Source: DASZMJ01 sp035551935 (GTDB taxonomy: Bacteria; Planctomycetota; Planctomycetia; Isosphaerales; Isosphaeraceae). Taken from it: 15,959 bases of DNA. Shown in pieces: positions 14,658-15,959 of this stretch (the first letter of the stretch is position 1; the number at the start of each line of letters is the position of its first letter). A program made the translations under genes and the position numbers. The notes under the pieces are model-generated. The model searched no databases. It saw only the letters and a list, made by a program, of their open reading frames with translations, and was not told the origin of the DNA. The stretch spans positions 1 to 15,959 of the forward strand of contig DASZMJ010000360.1 in assembly GCA_035551935.1 (NCBI GenBank). The letters are read 5' to 3'.

Positions 14658-15809
14658 ATGGCGGGACCGGAACGACTGCGGGCGCTCTACGTCCTCTCGT
14701 CGTCGAACCAGCTCTATTCGGGGATCGGCCGGAATCTCTTCGAGCTGTCGGCGCGGTTGGAGGGTCGGGTCGCGTACGAATTCGCGATCGACGACGGCGA
14801 CGGCCGGAACCGGAAGCTCGCGGAGGAGTACTGCGAGCGTCGGGGCATCCCGTTGCACGTCGGCCGAGGAATGCGGGTCCGGGATTGCCTCGACTTCGGC
14901 AACCGAGATCTCCCCGCGCTCCTGATGCGCGGGGAGTGGGACCTGATCGAGTGCCTGAGCTGGGCCAACGCGGCGACCAACGCGACGGCCCTCGATCACG
15001 CCGACGACGCCGTGGTCGCGTACACGCCGCACTTCCAGCCCTCGTGGACGGTGCCGATGTCGGCGCGCGAGGCGGCCCGGATCGAGCGCGTCCACCGGGC
15101 CGTCCTGGCCCGCGCCGACGTCGTCTTCTGCGATTCCCCCTGGGAACGCGACCACCTGCGAGCCGACGTCGCCGACCCGGAGCGCTGCGCCTTCCTGGCG
15201 GTCGGTTGCACCTTCGACGACGATCGGCCGGGGCCGGTCGAGCGGGCGCCGACCTTGCTGTTCATCGGCGACCTGGCCGAGCCCCGCAAGCGGTTCGACC
15301 GCGTGCTCGACGTGCTCGCGAAGCTCCTGGAACGTCGCCCCGACGCCCGCCTCGTGGTCATCGGCAATCGGAGCGACTCGGCGCCGGGGGTCATTCCCCG
15401 GTCCTTGCGGGCCGCCATCGAGCTGCGCGGGTTCGTTCCCGAGGACGAGCTGCGGCGGGCGTACGCCGAGAGTCACGGCCTGATCCTGCTGTCGGACTTC
15501 GAGGCGTTCGGCGTGCCGATCCTGGAGGCCCTGGCCCGCGGCACGCCCGCCTTCCTGTCCGAGCAGCCGACGACCCGTGGCCTCTTCGCCCGCTACCGCG
15601 GCGCCCACTTCTGCCCGCCCGACGACCCCGAGGCCACCGCCGCCCACATCGCCCACACCTTCGCCCGCGGCCGCGACGCGATCGCCGAGTGCCTCGACGA
15701 CCGCCCCGCCCTCCGCGCCTCGTTCGACTGGGACGGCCTCGCCCTCCTCAAGTGGCAGGCCCTCTCCTCCGCCTGGTTCTGGCGGCGGAGCTGGTCCTGG
15801 TCGGCGTAA
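14658..15809 (+). CDS. GT4-family glycosyltransferase 3
   Basis: A 383-residue GT-B glycosyltransferase. The N-terminal domain begins LRALYVLSSSNQLYSGIGRNLFEL, with the glycine loop SGIGRN (21-26), then IECLSWANAATNAT and AYTPHFQPSW (98-130). The C-terminal domain shows LLFIGDLAEPRKRFDRVL (200-217, with K211/R212 for the donor) and the acidic E-x7-E pair E282 and E290 in SDFEAFGVPILEALARGTPAFLS. It ends in a Trp/Ser/Arg-rich tail (WFWRRSWSWSA), perhaps for membrane contact. The ATG at 14658 is chosen because earlier in-frame codons run through the palindromic element; GGAG at 14646-14649 precedes it. It is bracketed by related palindromic elements. The substrate is unknown. Confidence 0.88.
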   Translation: MAGPERLRALYVLSSSNQLYSGIGRNLFELSARLEGRVAYEFAIDDGDGRNRKLAEEYCERRGIPLHVGRGMRVRDCLDFGNRDLPALLMRGEWDLIECLSWANAATNATALDHADDAVVAYTPHFQPSWTVPMSAREAARIERVHRAVLARADVVFCDSPWERDHLRADVADPERCAFLAVGCTFDDDRPGPVERAPTLLFIGDLAEPRKRFDRVLDVLAKLLERRPDARLVVIGNRSDSAPGVIPRSLRAAIELRGFVPEDELRRAYAESHGLILLSDFEAFGVPILEALARGTPAFLSEQPTTRGLFARYRGAHFCPPDDPEATAAHIAHTFARGRDAIAECLDDRPALRASFDWDGLALLKWQALSSAWFWRRSWSWSA

Positions 15810-15814
15810 AACGG

Positions 15815-15905
15815 AATCGCCTGGAACCGTTGCTCTTCGTCGGGCCGCCCACCCTACGAAGAGGGAGTGATACGCAATCGCCTGGAAGGCCGGTCGTTCG
15901 TAGGG
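15815..15905. repeat. Tandem module AATCGCCTGGAA-N9-TTCGTMGGG, two copies
   Basis: The same 12-mer lies at 15815-15826 and 15876-15887. Both are followed after exactly 9 nt by TTCGTCGGG (15836-15844) or TTCGTAGGG (15897-15905). The copies are 61 bp apart and each leads into a palindrome. This fills most of the DNA after the third glycosyltransferase; no gene is seen in 15810-15959. Confidence 0.75.
15833..15863. repeat. 12-bp palindrome with one mismatch in the first module
   Basis: CTCTTCGTCGGG at 15833-15844 pairs with CCCTACGAAGAG at 15852-15863 except at one position, around a 7-nt loop. The right arm restores the CCCTAC end seen in the other elements. Confidence 0.65.
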
Positions 15906-15959
15906 TCCGCTATTGCGGACCGATCTCCTTCCGGCACAAGGAGATCGGTCCGCAATAGC
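15900..15959. repeat. Nested palindrome cut by the window end
   Basis: Arms of 22 nt at 15909-15930 and 15938-15959 are perfect inverted repeats around a 7-nt loop. The left arm also contains a smaller hairpin, GGTCCGC-TATT-GCGGACC at 15904-15921. The left side begins GTAGGG at 15900. The right end is lost at the window edge, and the pattern predicts CCCTAC soon after it. Confidence 0.8.

Overview
All genes in this window read on the + strand in very GC-rich DNA. The organism is most likely a planctomycete, perhaps of the Isosphaeraceae/Gemmataceae type. This is inferred from three things seen together: tetrahydromethanopterin (H4MPT)-linked C1 genes in a bacterial setting, a secreted Cys-rich YHS-like protein, and a small soluble Hanks-type kinase beside accA. 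A methylotrophic proteobacterium also carries H4MPT genes, but the gene neighbourhood fits it less well.

Layout. (1) 1-131: the C-terminal tail of an IS630-like transposase cut by the window edge, followed by a perfect 11-bp hairpin. (2) 348-3411: a two-component pair, a membrane histidine kinase and an NtrC-type sigma-54 activator with an intact GAFTGA motif. (3) 3459-4448: an exported protein with a C-terminal Cys-rich YHS/TRASH-like motif. Its N-terminal part includes a very AT-rich patch and looks like a fusion. (4) 4509-9336: a six-gene run with short gaps or ATGA overlaps: fhcC, mch, a class I methyltransferase, a RimK-like ATP-grasp ligase, a CitG-like triphosphoribosyl-dephospho-CoA synthase homologue and a 6-pyruvoyl-tetrahydropterin-synthase-like protein. 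FhcC and Mch act at consecutive steps of H4MPT-dependent formaldehyde oxidation. The last three look like cofactor-building enzymes, so the run reads as a C1-oxidation plus pterin-cofactor-synthesis module. fhcA, fhcB, fhcD, fae, mtdB/C and mptG are not here. (5) 9477-11458: a Ser/Thr protein kinase with a DYA instead of DFG motif, then accA. (6) 11640-15809: three GT4-type glycosyltransferases and a small coiled-coil protein, probably for a surface polysaccharide or glycan. (7) 15810-15959: repeat-rich DNA.

Non-coding highlights. Three related palindromic elements carrying GTAGG-type ends bracket the last glycosyltransferase gene. The two larger ones are nested: each long arm also contains its own palindrome. 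The two downstream elements share a module AATCGCCTGGAA-N9-TTCGTMGGG, exactly 61 bp apart. Two convincing sigma-70-like promoters sharing TGCTAGA lie before the protein kinase and before the first glycosyltransferase. They suggest transcription-unit starts there.

No rRNA, tRNA, CRISPR array or riboswitch was seen. No gene-free stretch exceeds 300 bases. The largest is 132-347, which holds a hairpin and a candidate promoter.
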